Shown piece by piece: positions 7,575 through 16,537 of a stretch of 64,000 nucleotides of DNA. Position 1 is the stretch's first letter; each line of letters begins with the position of its first letter. The notes beneath the pieces are model-generated. The model searched no databases. It had not been told where the DNA came from and saw only the letters and a program-made list of their open reading frames with translations. This DNA comes from REEB95 sp035632055. Lineage in GTDB: Bacteria; Pseudomonadota; Alphaproteobacteria; ATCC43930; CGMCC-115725. A program made the position numbers and the translations under genes. The stretch is taken from the NCBI GenBank assembly GCA_035632055.1, contig DASQHO010000005.1, forward strand, positions 40,464 to 104,463. The letters run 5' to 3'.

Positions 7575-9155
7575 ATGACGCGGCGGCTGACCGTCTTTTG
7601 CTTGGCTGCGCTGCTGACGGTGTTCGCCGTCCCGGCAATGGCCGCGACGTTTCGTTGGTCGCGCGATGCCGATGTCGCATCGCTTGATCCTTATATGCGC
7701 AACGAGACGTTGCAGCTGTCGCTGCTCGGCAACGTCTACGAACCGCTGGTTAGCCGCGGCCACGATCTCCAGCTTGAACCCGCCCTGGCGACGAGTTGGC
7801 GTCAGGTAGCGCCGCTGGTCTGGCGTTTCGAGTTGCGCCGCGGCGTCCAATTCCAGAACGGAGAGCCGTTTTCCGCGGCCGACGTCGTATTCTCGTACCA
7901 GCGTGCGGCCGGTACTAATTCGAAGATCGCTTTGGCATTGTCGGCAATTAGCGACGTGCGCGCCGTGGATGCGGAGACGGTCGATATCGTTACGGCGATG
8001 CCGGATCCGACGCTGCCCGAAGAGATCGTGCCATGGGACATAATGAGTGCCGCGTGGTGCCAGGCGCACGGCGCGACCGCAGTGGCAGATCCGACCGCCG
8101 CTGGTGACTATGCCGCCGGCCATGCCGACGGTACCGGTCCCTTCATCATCGAATCACGAATTCCGGGCGAGCAGACAGTCTTGGTTGCCAACCCGAATTG
8201 GTGGGGCAAACCGGTGGGCAACGTCGATCGCGCAATATTTAATCCGATCGCTGACGATGCAGCACGGCTTGCGGCCCTCACTGCCGGTTCGATCGATATG
8301 ATTGCCGGTGTTCCGCCGGAAGATACAGCCACGCTGGCGCAGATGCCGGGTGTGCGCATTGTGCATGTCGCGAGTACGCAAACGATCTTCCTGGGCTTCC
8401 GACACATTCGCGTGGTGAAAAAAGTTGGCCAGCCCGCGCGAATCAATCCGCTCGCCGATCGACGCGTGCGGGCTGCGTTCGCGCACGCGATCGACGAGAA
8501 CGCAATCATAACGACGGTTATGCACGGCCTGGCCACGCCGGCTGGACTGATCGTCGGTCCGGGTGTGCGCGGTTTCGATCCCGCGTTGAACCAGCGGCCG
8601 GCCCATGATCCCGCGCTCGCGCGTCAATTGTTGATAGCAGCCGGTTATGCGGACGGTTTTGCGGTAACCATGGATTGTCCGAATGATCGCTATCTCAACG
8701 ATACGGCAATCTGTCAGGCCGTTGTTGCCGACCTTGCCAAGATAGGTGTCCGCGTCACATTGGTGATGCAGCCGCGCAGCCAGTATTTCCCCAAGCTGCT
8801 CGATCCGGGGCGCGGTTCTGATTTCTATCTAATGGGCTGGCGGTCCGCGAACGACGACGCCATCGACGCGCTGGTGAACCTGGCGGCAACCCGCAGCGAC
8901 GCGCTGCAGGCCGGTGCCTTCAATGTCGGCGGCTATTCGAACGCCACGCTCGACGCGCTCGTCGCCCGGGCGCGGCACGAACCCCTCGGCAAGGAGCGTA
9001 CGACCCTGCTGCGCGCCGCGCTCGCTATCGTCAAGGATGACGCGGCCTACATCCCGTTACACCAGGTCGATGTGGTGTGGGCCGTACGCGGCCTTGTATC
9101 TGTAAGGCCGCGCGGCGATGGCAGCTTTGCGCTGTCCGACGTTCGGGTGAAGTAA
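7575..9155 (+). CDS. ABC transporter substrate-binding protein, family 5 (oligopeptide/dipeptide type)
   Basis: 526 residues with a clear signal peptide (MTRRLTVFCLAALLTVFAVPAMAA). The mature protein has the SBP_bac_5 pattern: WSRDADVASLDPYMRNE near the N-terminus, then YEPLVSRG, VWRFELRRGVQFQNGEPF, VVFSYQR, and late in the protein YLMGWRSANDDAIDALVNL and the terminal DAAYIPLHQVDVVWAVR. These are the conserved blocks of periplasmic proteins that bind peptides, nickel or other solutes for Dpp/Opp-type importers. The frame is open upstream to 7521, but the ATG at 7575 starts the signal peptide. No permease or ATPase genes adjoin it, so it is an orphan binding protein here. Substrate not predictable. 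Confidence 0.88.
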   Translation: MTRRLTVFCLAALLTVFAVPAMAATFRWSRDADVASLDPYMRNETLQLSLLGNVYEPLVSRGHDLQLEPALATSWRQVAPLVWRFELRRGVQFQNGEPFSAADVVFSYQRAAGTNSKIALALSAISDVRAVDAETVDIVTAMPDPTLPEEIVPWDIMSAAWCQAHGATAVADPTAAGDYAAGHADGTGPFIIESRIPGEQTVLVANPNWWGKPVGNVDRAIFNPIADDAARLAALTAGSIDMIAGVPPEDTATLAQMPGVRIVHVASTQTIFLGFRHIRVVKKVGQPARINPLADRRVRAAFAHAIDENAIITTVMHGLATPAGLIVGPGVRGFDPALNQRPAHDPALARQLLIAAGYADGFAVTMDCPNDRYLNDTAICQAVVADLAKIGVRVTLVMQPRSQYFPKLLDPGRGSDFYLMGWRSANDDAIDALVNLAATRSDALQAGAFNVGGYSNATLDALVARARHEPLGKERTTLLRAALAIVKDDAAYIPLHQVDVVWAVRGLVSVRPRGDGSFALSDVRVK

Positions 9156-9174
9156 CGGTGGCCGTCGAAAGACC

Positions 9175-10800
9175 TCAGGTGCCGTCGCGAAGAATCTGCT
9201 CATACGCCGGAATGGTAAGCCACTCCGGGAAGCGCGGCGCTTCAATCAACGCGGCAAAAATCCGCGCCGCATCCTGGTAGCGACCGCCGTTATAGGCCGC
9301 GTCACCAACCATCGACCTGAGTTTCGCCAGCTCTTCGTCGAGCAGCCGACGGCACAAAGCCTTGTCGACCGTGCGTCCGTCCGCCAGTTTCGCCTTGTGC
9401 CGAATCCACTGCCAGACCTGGGCTCGCCCGATTTCGGCGGTGGCTGTGTCCTCCATCAGGTGATAAAGCGGCACACAGCCGCTGCCGCGCAGCCAGGCTT
9501 CGAGATAGCCGATGCCGACATTGAGGTCCTGGCGCAAGCCCGCTTCGGTGACCGTGCCGTGCGGCACCGCCAGCAGATCCGATGCCGTAACATGGACATC
9601 CTGGCGCTTGCGCGCGATCTGGTTGGGGTGCGGCATCTGCTGGTCGAAAATTTCCTTGGCGATGCCCACGAGGCCCGGATGCGCTACCCAAGTGCCGTCA
9701 TGGCCGTCGGTTGCCTCGCGCAGTTTGTCGGCGCGCACCTTGTCCATGGCGGCCGCGTTCGCCGCAGCGTCGCCGCGTATCGGAATCTGCGCCGCCATGC
9801 CGCCCATCGCATGGACGTTGCGGCGATGGCAGATCTGGATAAGCAGCTGGCTATACGACCGCAGAAAATGCGTCGCCATCGTAACCTGCGCGCGGTCGGG
9901 CATGACCGCTTGCGGGTCCTCGGCGAATTTCTTGATGAAGCTGTAGATATAGTCCCAACGGCCGCAATTGAGGCCCGACGAATGGTCGCGCAGCTCATAG
10001 AGAATCTCGTCCATCTCGAACGCCGCCATGACCGTTTCGATCAACACGGTCGCCTTGATCGTGCCTTTCGGAATGCCAAGCGCTTCTTCGCTATAGACGA
10101 AAACGTCGTTCCATAGCTTGGCTTCGAACCGATTTTCGAGCTTGGGTAGATAGAAATAGGGACCGCTGCCACGCTTCAGCAGTTCCTTGGCGTTGTGGAA
10201 GAAATAGAGGCCGAAATCAAAGAGCGCGCCGGTAATCGGTGCGCCATCGAGCAGCACATGTCCTTCGGGCAGATGCCAGCCGCGCGGCCGGACGATCAGA
10301 ACGGCGGTTTTCGGATTGAGTGCGTAGTGCTTTTTCGATCGCGGATCGTCGTAGGTAATGCTGCGGCGGACGGCGTCGATCAGGTTGAGCTGTCCCTCGA
10401 TCAGATTGTGCCAGCTCGGCGTGTTGGCGTCCTCGAAATCTGCCATGAACACGTTGGCGCCGGAGTTAAGCGCATTGATCACCATCTTGCGGTCGGTCGG
10501 GCCGGTGATTTCGACGCGGCGGTCGAGCAAGTCCGCGGGCAGCGGCGCGACGGTCCAGTCGCCGGCGCGGATAGCGCGCGTCTCGGCCGGAAAATCCGGA
10601 CGCCAGCCGGCGTCGAGTTTTGTCTGCGTCGCCACGCGCAGCTCGAGCAGCCTCCGGCGCTCGGCGCCAAATCGGCGTTCGAGAGAGGCGATGAACTCGA
10701 TCGCCTCTTGCGTCAGAATCTTTTCGCTGCCCGGATGGAGCGGCGCGCGAATCACGATTCCGCGGGGCGGCGTTCCGGCAACGATGACTCGATTATCCAT
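9175..10800 (-). CDS. aceB: Malate synthase A
   Basis: A 541-residue enzyme that condenses glyoxylate with acetyl-CoA to malate and CoA in the glyoxylate shunt. The length and block order match malate synthase A: GPTDRKMVINALNSGAN, VFMADFEDANTPSWHN (metal/substrate loop), IVRPRGWHLPEGH, YFYLPKLEN, IKATVLIET, NCGRWDYIYSFIKK, MGGMAAQIPI and the C-terminal GCVPLYHLMEDTATAEI region. CGGAG lies about eight bases before the ATG. The gene follows a tandem glycine riboswitch, suggesting that it disposes of glyoxylate formed from glycine. Isocitrate lyase is not in the window. It converges on the binding-protein gene with only 19 bases between, and I see no terminator there. Confidence 0.95.
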   Translation of the reverse strand: MDNRVIVAGTPPRGIVIRAPLHPGSEKILTQEAIEFIASLERRFGAERRRLLELRVATQTKLDAGWRPDFPAETRAIRAGDWTVAPLPADLLDRRVEITGPTDRKMVINALNSGANVFMADFEDANTPSWHNLIEGQLNLIDAVRRSITYDDPRSKKHYALNPKTAVLIVRPRGWHLPEGHVLLDGAPITGALFDFGLYFFHNAKELLKRGSGPYFYLPKLENRFEAKLWNDVFVYSEEALGIPKGTIKATVLIETVMAAFEMDEILYELRDHSSGLNCGRWDYIYSFIKKFAEDPQAVMPDRAQVTMATHFLRSYSQLLIQICHRRNVHAMGGMAAQIPIRGDAAANAAAMDKVRADKLREATDGHDGTWVAHPGLVGIAKEIFDQQMPHPNQIARKRQDVHVTASDLLAVPHGTVTEAGLRQDLNVGIGYLEAWLRGSGCVPLYHLMEDTATAEIGRAQVWQWIRHKAKLADGRTVDKALCRRLLDEELAKLRSMVGDAAYNGGRYQDAARIFAALIEAPRFPEWLTIPAYEQILRDGT

Positions 10801-10849
10801 GGTCGCTCCGCGTCAAAAGGTCGTCCGCCGGCCACCATGGCCGCGGAAG

Positions 10850-11046
10850 CCCCCTCTGTCGGATGACCTGAAAGATTGGTCGGCGCGCCCGATTATCTGC
10901 GCCGCTTACCCCTTCGGTGAGGCGCGCCGTTATCCAACGCCGCGCCTGCTTTCCAGAGTGCCGTTCCCCACCAGTCCTTTTGCCTGAGAGTTTCCGGGGC
11001 GGTTGCTCCTTCGGCGCCGGGTCACAACCCGATCTCTCCTGGCAGG
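10850..11046 (-). promoter_or_regulatory. Tandem glycine riboswitch upstream of malate synthase
   Basis: Read on the minus strand, the leader holds both glycine aptamers. Aptamer 1 (about 11046-10970) has CAGGAGAGA, then GCGCCGAAGGAGCAA, then AACTCTCAGGCAAAAGGAC. Aptamer 2 (about 10960-10850) has ACTCTGGAAAGCAGG, then CACCGAAGGGGTAAG, then AATCTTTCAGGT and CCGACAGAGGGGG. These are the conserved cores of the glycine (gcvT-type) riboswitch, including the pairing ends of P1. Aptamer 2 ends about 50 bases before the malate synthase start, whose ribosome binding site is CGGAG. Glycine-type riboswitches usually activate, so glycine would raise malate synthase expression (inference). There is no clear T-run terminator in the 50-base gap, which favours translational control. 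Confidence 0.9.
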
Positions 11047-11202
11047 GCACCAAGCCTTGCAAATCTAGCAGAATTGGCCATCCGAGACCAGGATCCCGGC
11101 CGGTTGCCGCGGCCCAGGGTGCACGTTAAAGTCGACGCCAATCGACTCGGGCGGCCGCGGTTCGGTCGCGGCAATCAACGGAATATTGCGTGGGGAGAGG
11201 CG

Positions 11203-12411
11203 ATGGCTCAGCGTTCGGGTATGTTGAAAATTGCAGCCGTGGCAGGCGTCGCCGCTGTGTTGCTTGTCGGCAATTCACCGGCGTCGGCCGAAACCATCAA
11301 AATCGGCGTGATCTCGACGTATTCGGGACCGATGGCGACGCTGGGCGAGGAGATCGATCACGGCCTGAGTCTCTACGTTAAGACCCACGAAAAAGATCTG
11401 CCGCCGGGTGTGAAGGTCGAGCTCATCAAACGCGACGACACGGGGCCGATTCCCGATGTCGCCAAGCGCTTGGCGCAGGAACTGGTGACGCGCGATCATG
11501 TCCAGTTTCTCATCGGCGTCGTATGGACGCCGTGCGGCTTGGCGATTTGTCCGATCGCCAACGAGGCCAAAGTTCCGTTCGTCAGCACGAATGCCGCCGG
11601 CGTCACGATGCCGCGCCTGACGCCGTATTTCGCGCGGACCTCGTTCACCTTGTGGCAGGTGGCGCTGCCGATCGGCAAGTGGGCGGCACAGCACGGTTAC
11701 AAGCGCGCCTATGTCGCCGTCAGCGATTTCGCCCCCGGTCACGAAGCCGGCGACGCTTTCACCAAGGGCTTCACCGACGGCGGCGGCACGATCATCGGCA
11801 ACGTTGCCTTCCCGCTCCAGAACCCGGATTTCGTTCCATTCCTCCAACGGGCCAAGGACGCCAAACCGGACGTTCTTTTCCTCTGGGTACCGGCCGGGCC
11901 GCAAGCGACGCAGGCGATGAAGGCGTATAACGATCTCGGCCTTAAAAATGCCAAGGTGACGGTCGTCAGCACGCAGGACTTGGTGCCGGACGAGCAATTG
12001 CCGCTGATGGGCAACACGCCGCTTGGCCTGATCACCTCAGGCACCTACACGACGGCGGCCAACCGGCCGGCTAATAAGGCGTTCCTCGCGGCGTGGAACA
12101 AGGAATACGGCAACGCGCTGATTCCCGATTTCATGGCCGTCGATAGCTGGGATGGCATGAACATGCTGTTCGACGTCATCAAGCAAACCAAGGGCAAATT
12201 CACCGCCGACCAAGCGATGGCGATCATCAAACATTGGAAGGACGCGAACAGCCCGCGCGGTCCGATCAGTATCGATCCGGATACTCGCGACATCGTCCAG
12301 AACGTCTATATCCGCCGCGTCGAGACGGTGAATGGCAAGCTGGCGAACGTCGAATTCGACACCATCCCGAACGTCAAGGATCCATGGAAGGAGATGCACC
12401 CGGCGCAATAG
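11203..12411 (+). CDS. Branched-chain amino-acid-type ABC transporter substrate-binding protein (first paralogue)
   Basis: A 402-residue periplasmic binding protein of the type I fold (LivJ/LivK, Peripla_BP_6). It has a signal peptide (KIAAVAGVAAVLLVGNSPASA), then TIKIGVISTYSGPMATLGEE, the usual first strand and binding loop, GVKVELIKRDDTG, FVSTNAAGV, the second-lobe segment YKRAYVAVSDFAPGHEAGDAF and a C-terminal IVQNVYIRRVE. I chose the ATG at 11203 because GGGGAGAGG precedes it; the frame runs open to 11074 without a signal. It is followed after 150 bases by a close paralogue and then by permease and ATPase genes. Substrate may be an amino acid, amide or aromatic acid; the sequence does not decide. 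Confidence 0.9.
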   Translation: MAQRSGMLKIAAVAGVAAVLLVGNSPASAETIKIGVISTYSGPMATLGEEIDHGLSLYVKTHEKDLPPGVKVELIKRDDTGPIPDVAKRLAQELVTRDHVQFLIGVVWTPCGLAICPIANEAKVPFVSTNAAGVTMPRLTPYFARTSFTLWQVALPIGKWAAQHGYKRAYVAVSDFAPGHEAGDAFTKGFTDGGGTIIGNVAFPLQNPDFVPFLQRAKDAKPDVLFLWVPAGPQATQAMKAYNDLGLKNAKVTVVSTQDLVPDEQLPLMGNTPLGLITSGTYTTAANRPANKAFLAAWNKEYGNALIPDFMAVDSWDGMNMLFDVIKQTKGKFTADQAMAIIKHWKDANSPRGPISIDPDTRDIVQNVYIRRVETVNGKLANVEFDTIPNVKDPWKEMHPAQ

Positions 12412-12521
12412 TGGTCGGGGACGGCAGCAAGTGGGTGGGCATCGGCGTGGGCAGGTGTCGTGCGGTGCGAATTGCCTGCGTCGCGTGCCTGCCATAGGAT
12501 ATATTCTATAGAACAATTGAA

Positions 12522-12542
12522 ATCCGTGCCGCGAGCACGGAT
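12522..12542 (+). other. Stem-loop just upstream of the second binding-protein gene
   Basis: ATCCGTGC (12522-12529) pairs with GCACGGAT (12535-12542) around a CGCGA loop, ending six bases before the GGGGAGG ribosome binding site of the gene at 12562. There is no T-run, so it is not a standard terminator. It may stabilise the downstream message or tune its translation. Confidence 0.45.
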
Positions 12543-12561
12543 CAAACGGGGAGGGCGAGAC

Positions 12562-13764
12562 ATGCACGTACAACGCACCTGGTTTTACGGCGTCGCGGCA
12601 GCGGCGCTTGGCGCGGTGCTGGCGTTTCCGGCCGCAGCAGAAACCGTCAAGATCGGCATCATCACGACCTATTCCGGACCGTTGGCGCCGCCGGGTATCT
12701 CGATGGATAAGGGCCTCACCCTTTACGCCAAGCTTCACAGCAAGGACCTTCCCAAGGGCGTGACAGTTGAGATCATCCGCCGTGACGACACGGGCATCGC
12801 ACCGGATGTCGCCAAGCGGCTGGCACAGGAGCTGATCACCCGCGATCACGTCAACATTATCGGCGGCGTGGTCTACTCACCCAATGCGTTGGCGATGGCA
12901 CCGGTCATGACCGAAGCCAAAATGCCGTTCGTCGATATGAACGCGGCCGCCGCGGTTCTGACCACCAAGTCGCCCTATATCGTGCGCGACTCCTTCACCT
13001 TACAGCAGATCTCGATGCCGATGGGTGAGTGGGCGGCCAAGCACGGCTTCAAGGAGGCCTATACGGTCGTCAGCGATTATGCGCCGGGTTGGGACGCCGA
13101 AGATGGATTCAAGATCGGCATCGAGCACGACGGCGGCAAGGTCGTCGGCTCGGTGCGCGTGCCGGTGCAGAATCCGGATTTCACGCCGTTCCTGCAGCGC
13201 GTCAAGGACCTCAAGCCGAAAAGCCTGTTCATCTTCGTGCCGGGCGGGCCGCAATCGACGCAAATGATGAAGACCTATAACGAGCTCAATTTGAAACAGG
13301 CTGGCATCACGTTGGTGACGACGCAGGATCTTCTGATCGACAGCGAGTTGCCGAAGATGGGCGACATTCCGCTCGGCGTCGTCAGCTCGGGCAGCTATTC
13401 GGCGGCAGCCACGCGACCGGCCAACAAGGCCTTCGTCGCCGCGTGGCACAAAGAATATGGCGCCAATGATGTTCCGGACTTCGTCGCCATCCAAGGTTGG
13501 GACGGCATGGCGATGATCTATGACCTGATCAAGAAGACCGGCGGCAAGTTCACCGGCGACCAGGCGATGAAGATTCTCCGGAACTACAAGACCACCGAAA
13601 GCCCGCGCGGCCCGTTCATGATCGATCCGCTGACCGGCGACATCGTCCAGAACATTTACATCCGCCGGGTCGAGAAGATCGACGGCAAGCTTGCTAACGT
13701 CGAGTTCGAAACCTTCCCGATGGTCAAGGACCCGTGGAAGGAAACACACGCGGCGGCGAAATAG
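12562..13764 (+). CDS. Branched-chain amino-acid-type ABC transporter substrate-binding protein (second paralogue)
   Basis: A 400-residue binding protein of the same family as the gene just upstream. The two align over their full length, with shared blocks such as PDVAKRLAQEL, TRDHV, QNPDF.PFLQR, RPANKAF.AAW and IVQN.YIRRVE, so they arose by tandem duplication. Signal peptide: WFYGVAAAALGAVLAFPAAA. The start at 12562 has GGGGAGG about eight bases upstream. Binding-loop residues differ between the copies (for example TLGEEIDHG versus PPGISMDKG, and STNAAGVTM versus DMNAAAAVL), suggesting different ligands for one membrane complex. A 12-bp stem-loop follows the gene, before livH. Confidence 0.9.
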   Translation: MHVQRTWFYGVAAAALGAVLAFPAAAETVKIGIITTYSGPLAPPGISMDKGLTLYAKLHSKDLPKGVTVEIIRRDDTGIAPDVAKRLAQELITRDHVNIIGGVVYSPNALAMAPVMTEAKMPFVDMNAAAAVLTTKSPYIVRDSFTLQQISMPMGEWAAKHGFKEAYTVVSDYAPGWDAEDGFKIGIEHDGGKVVGSVRVPVQNPDFTPFLQRVKDLKPKSLFIFVPGGPQSTQMMKTYNELNLKQAGITLVTTQDLLIDSELPKMGDIPLGVVSSGSYSAAATRPANKAFVAAWHKEYGANDVPDFVAIQGWDGMAMIYDLIKKTGGKFTGDQAMKILRNYKTTESPRGPFMIDPLTGDIVQNIYIRRVEKIDGKLANVEFETFPMVKDPWKETHAAAK

Positions 13765-13785
13765 GTCGCGTTCGGATCGGGGTGA

Positions 13786-13819
13786 CGATCGCCGGCGCCG
13801 CCCTGCGCGCCGGCGATCG
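13786..13819 (+). other. Strong intergenic stem-loop between binding-protein and permease genes
   Basis: CGATCGCCGGCG (13786-13797) and CGCCGGCGATCG (13808-13819) form a perfect 12-bp GC-rich stem with a ten-base loop. No T-run follows. In many ABC operons such a hairpin after the binding-protein gene slows 3' decay or partly stops transcription, so that binding protein is made in excess over permease. That role is inferred from position. Confidence 0.6.
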
Positions 13820-13901
13820 CGTCTCGGGGGCTCGCGTTGCCTGTCCGGCGCAATTCACCCTATAGTGGCATTCCGGGACCACGTCTTAAATCCTTGACAG
13901 A

Positions 13902-14774
13902 ATGAGCGAAATTCTCTCGGCCGCTGTCAGTATCGGGTTCTTCGGCCTGGCTTTCGCGATGGTCCTGTACCTGATCTCGGTCGGCCTGTCGGTGACGATG
14001 GGCCTGATGGGTTTCATCAACCTGGCGCACGGCGTCTTCGCCATGTTCGGCGGCTACGCCGTGACGACGCTGATGAACGACTACGGCATGCCATTCTGGT
14101 TGTCGCTGGTTTGTGCAGTCGTGATCGTCGCTGCGATCAGCGTCGTGTTCGAGCGCGTGCTGTATCGCCGTCTCTATGGCGGTGACGAACTCGACCAGGT
14201 CCTCCTGACCATCGGTCTCGTGTTCATGTCAGTGGCTGTTGCCAAATATTTCTGGGGGCCGTTGGCGCAGCTCTTCCAGCCGCCGCTCGCGCTGCGTGGT
14301 CAAGTCGATCTCGGCTTCCGCGAGTTTCCCGCCTATCGCAGCTTTCTCGTGGTCTGCGGCGCCGTATTGGTCACCGGGCTTTGGTTGGCGCTTGACCGCA
14401 CGCGCTTCGGCGCCAAGATCCGCGCGGCGGTCGACAATCTGCGCATGGCGCAGGCGGTTGGCATCAATACATCGGGCTTGTTCACCGTCGCCTTCGCGCT
14501 CGGCAGCGGTCTCGCGGCCTTGGGAGGCGGACTCGGCGCCGAACTGTTGCCGATCTATCCCGGTTACGCCACCGACTATCTGGTCTATTTCCTGATCGTC
14601 GTCTCGGTCGGCGGCTTGGGGTCGATTCGCGGCCCGTTCCTGGCGGCATTGCTGCTTGGCATCGCAGATACCGCGTTCAAATATCTGCTGCCCGAGATCG
14701 GCTCGTTCTTCATCTATGCGCTGACGCTTCTGCTTCTGATGTGGCGGCCGCGCGGCCTCGTCGGACACTCGTAA
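13902..14774 (+). CDS. livH: ABC transporter permease, LivH family
   Basis: A 290-residue inner-membrane permease with about eight hydrophobic helices. It shows LivH features: GLSVTMGLMGFINLAHGVFAMFGGY near the N-terminus, a central RTRFGAKIRAAVDNLRMAQAVGI cytoplasmic loop that meets the ATPase, and GGLGSIRGPFLAALLLG near the end, finishing MWRPRGLVG. The stop codon is directly followed by the ATG of livM, so the two are coupled. With livM, livG and livF it forms the membrane and ATPase core of a HAAT-family importer served by the two binding proteins upstream. Confidence 0.93.
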   Translation: MSEILSAAVSIGFFGLAFAMVLYLISVGLSVTMGLMGFINLAHGVFAMFGGYAVTTLMNDYGMPFWLSLVCAVVIVAAISVVFERVLYRRLYGGDELDQVLLTIGLVFMSVAVAKYFWGPLAQLFQPPLALRGQVDLGFREFPAYRSFLVVCGAVLVTGLWLALDRTRFGAKIRAAVDNLRMAQAVGINTSGLFTVAFALGSGLAALGGGLGAELLPIYPGYATDYLVYFLIVVSVGGLGSIRGPFLAALLLGIADTAFKYLLPEIGSFFIYALTLLLLMWRPRGLVGHS

Positions 14775-15773
14775 ATGGCTGCGGTCGCCGAACGTATCAT
14801 CGCCAGCGCCGCCGAGACCTTCGCCCGCCGGCATCGCTTCAGCTGGTACGAGGCGCTGCCGTGGGTGGTGGCGCTCGGCGGCTATTTTGCGTTTCCGGAT
14901 TATCTGGCGCTCGGCTCGCAGATCCTTGCGACCGTCCTGTTCGCACTGTCGGTCGATCTGGTGCTGGGCTATGCCGGGATCATCACCTTGGGCCAGGCCG
15001 CTTTTTTCGGCACCGGTGCCTATGCCGCTGGGTTACTCGCGGCGCACGGTATGGGCGCGCCGGTTATCGGACTGCTGGTCGCAGCGGCGGTTGCGGCGCT
15101 GGTCGGTTTGATCTCGGGGATCGTCGTGCTGCGTACGCATGGCCTCACCCAGTTGATGATGACACTGATGGTCGCGGTGATGCTGCACGAGGCCGCCAAC
15201 AAGGCGAACACGGTCACGGGCGGCGCCGACGGCCTTCAGGGCATGGAAGTGAGCCCGGTGTTCGGAGTCTTCCACTTCGACCTCTACGGCAACACGGCCT
15301 ACTTCTATTGCCTGGCTGTGCTGTTCATCTGCTGGTTCCTCCTGCGCCGTATCGTCCATTCACCATTCGGCCGGTCGCTCACCGGCATCCGCGAGAACGA
15401 GGCGCGCATGCACGCAATCGGCTCCCCGGTTTTCAGGCGCCGTCTCGTCGCCTACACGATTTCGGCGGCGATGGCCGGCGTTTCGGGCGCACTGGTGGCG
15501 CAGACGACGCAGTTCGTTGCCACAGATGCGCTCGGGTTCGAGCGGTCGGGCAACGTTCTCATCATGCTGCTGCTGGGCGGCATTGGCCGGCTCTATGGCG
15601 CGTTCATCGGCGTGCCGCTCTACATGATCGCGCAGGATCGCTTTGCCGCGATCGATCCGGTCTATTGGTATTTCTGGATCGGTCTACTGCTCGTGTTGAT
15701 GGTGATGTTCGCTCGCGGCGGTGTGATCGGCATCATCGATCGCATCGGCGCGTTTGTCAGGCGGCGGCGATGA
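14775..15773 (+). CDS. livM: ABC transporter permease, LivM family
   Basis: A 332-residue polytopic permease, second channel subunit of the importer. Characteristic blocks: VDLVLGYAGIITLGQAAFFG, GLTQLMMTLMVAVMLHEAAN, TGGADGLQGM, the ATPase-contact loop SPFGRSLTGIRENEARMHAIG, and LLLGGIGRLYGAFIG. It begins immediately after the livH stop and ends in an ATGA overlap with livG, so translation is coupled on both sides. An N-terminal stretch of about 25 residues before the first helix is somewhat longer than in many LivM proteins. Confidence 0.93.
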   Translation: MAAVAERIIASAAETFARRHRFSWYEALPWVVALGGYFAFPDYLALGSQILATVLFALSVDLVLGYAGIITLGQAAFFGTGAYAAGLLAAHGMGAPVIGLLVAAAVAALVGLISGIVVLRTHGLTQLMMTLMVAVMLHEAANKANTVTGGADGLQGMEVSPVFGVFHFDLYGNTAYFYCLAVLFICWFLLRRIVHSPFGRSLTGIRENEARMHAIGSPVFRRRLVAYTISAAMAGVSGALVAQTTQFVATDALGFERSGNVLIMLLLGGIGRLYGAFIGVPLYMIAQDRFAAIDPVYWYFWIGLLLVLMVMFARGGVIGIIDRIGAFVRRRR

Positions 15774-16537
15774 GCGTGACCGCCACGCCCGCGGCGCTTG
15801 AAACCCGCGGACTGTGCAAGAATTTCGGCGCACTGACGGTTGCGAACAGCATCGATTTCCGGCTGGTGCGCGGCGCGCGTCAAGCGCTCATCGGTCCTAA
15901 CGGCGCCGGCAAGACGAGCTTCGTCAATCTGGTCACTGGCGTTCTCCATCCCAACGACGGCCGCATCCTGCTCGACGGCGCCGACATTACGCCGTTATCG
16001 CAGGCGCAGCGCGTCAAGCGCGGCATTGTCCGCACCTTCCAAATCACGACACTGTTCCGCGGGCTGTCCGTGCTGGAGAATGTCACCCTTGCGGTTTCCG
16101 AACGCCTGGGCAGCGGCGGCGACATACACCGCCCGGCTGGCAGCCGCCGCCACATTATCGACGAGGCCTACGCGCTGCTCGAGCGGCTCGGCCTGCATGA
16201 TGAAGCGCTGCGTCCTGTGAAGGAACTGGCCTACGGCCGGCAGCGCCTGGTCGAGATCGCGGTCGCGCTCGGCTTGTCACCAAAGGTGCTGCTTTTGGAC
16301 GAGCCTGCGGCCGGCGTGCCGTCGTCGGAGTCGGGCACCATCGTCGACACGATTGAACGGCTGCCGGCCGACATCGCGCTGCTCATCATCGAACACGACA
16401 TGGACCTGGTATTTCGTCTTGCGCGCCGGATCACGGTAATGGTCGCCGGCCAGATTCTTGTCGAAGGTGCGCCGCAGGAGATCGCCGCCGACGCACGGGT
16501 ACGGCAGGTCTATCTCGGCGAGCGGGCACACGCATGA
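15770..16537 (+). CDS. livG: ABC transporter ATP-binding protein, LivG family
   Basis: A 255-residue cytoplasmic ATPase. It carries Walker A GPNGAGKTS, the LivG-type loop GIVRTFQITTLFRGLSVLENV, the signature LAYGRQRLVEIAVALG (a variant of LSYGQQR), Walker B VLLLDEPAAGV and the switch His in IIEHDMDLVF. The usual PAAGLNP stretch reads PAAGVPSSE here, a minor departure. The start ATG at 15770 overlaps the livM stop; the frame stays open far upstream but that part is a shadow of livM. It ends in an ATGA overlap with livF. Confidence 0.93.
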   Translation: MSVTATPAALETRGLCKNFGALTVANSIDFRLVRGARQALIGPNGAGKTSFVNLVTGVLHPNDGRILLDGADITPLSQAQRVKRGIVRTFQITTLFRGLSVLENVTLAVSERLGSGGDIHRPAGSRRHIIDEAYALLERLGLHDEALRPVKELAYGRQRLVEIAVALGLSPKVLLLDEPAAGVPSSESGTIVDTIERLPADIALLIIEHDMDLVFRLARRITVMVAGQILVEGAPQEIAADARVRQVYLGERAHA

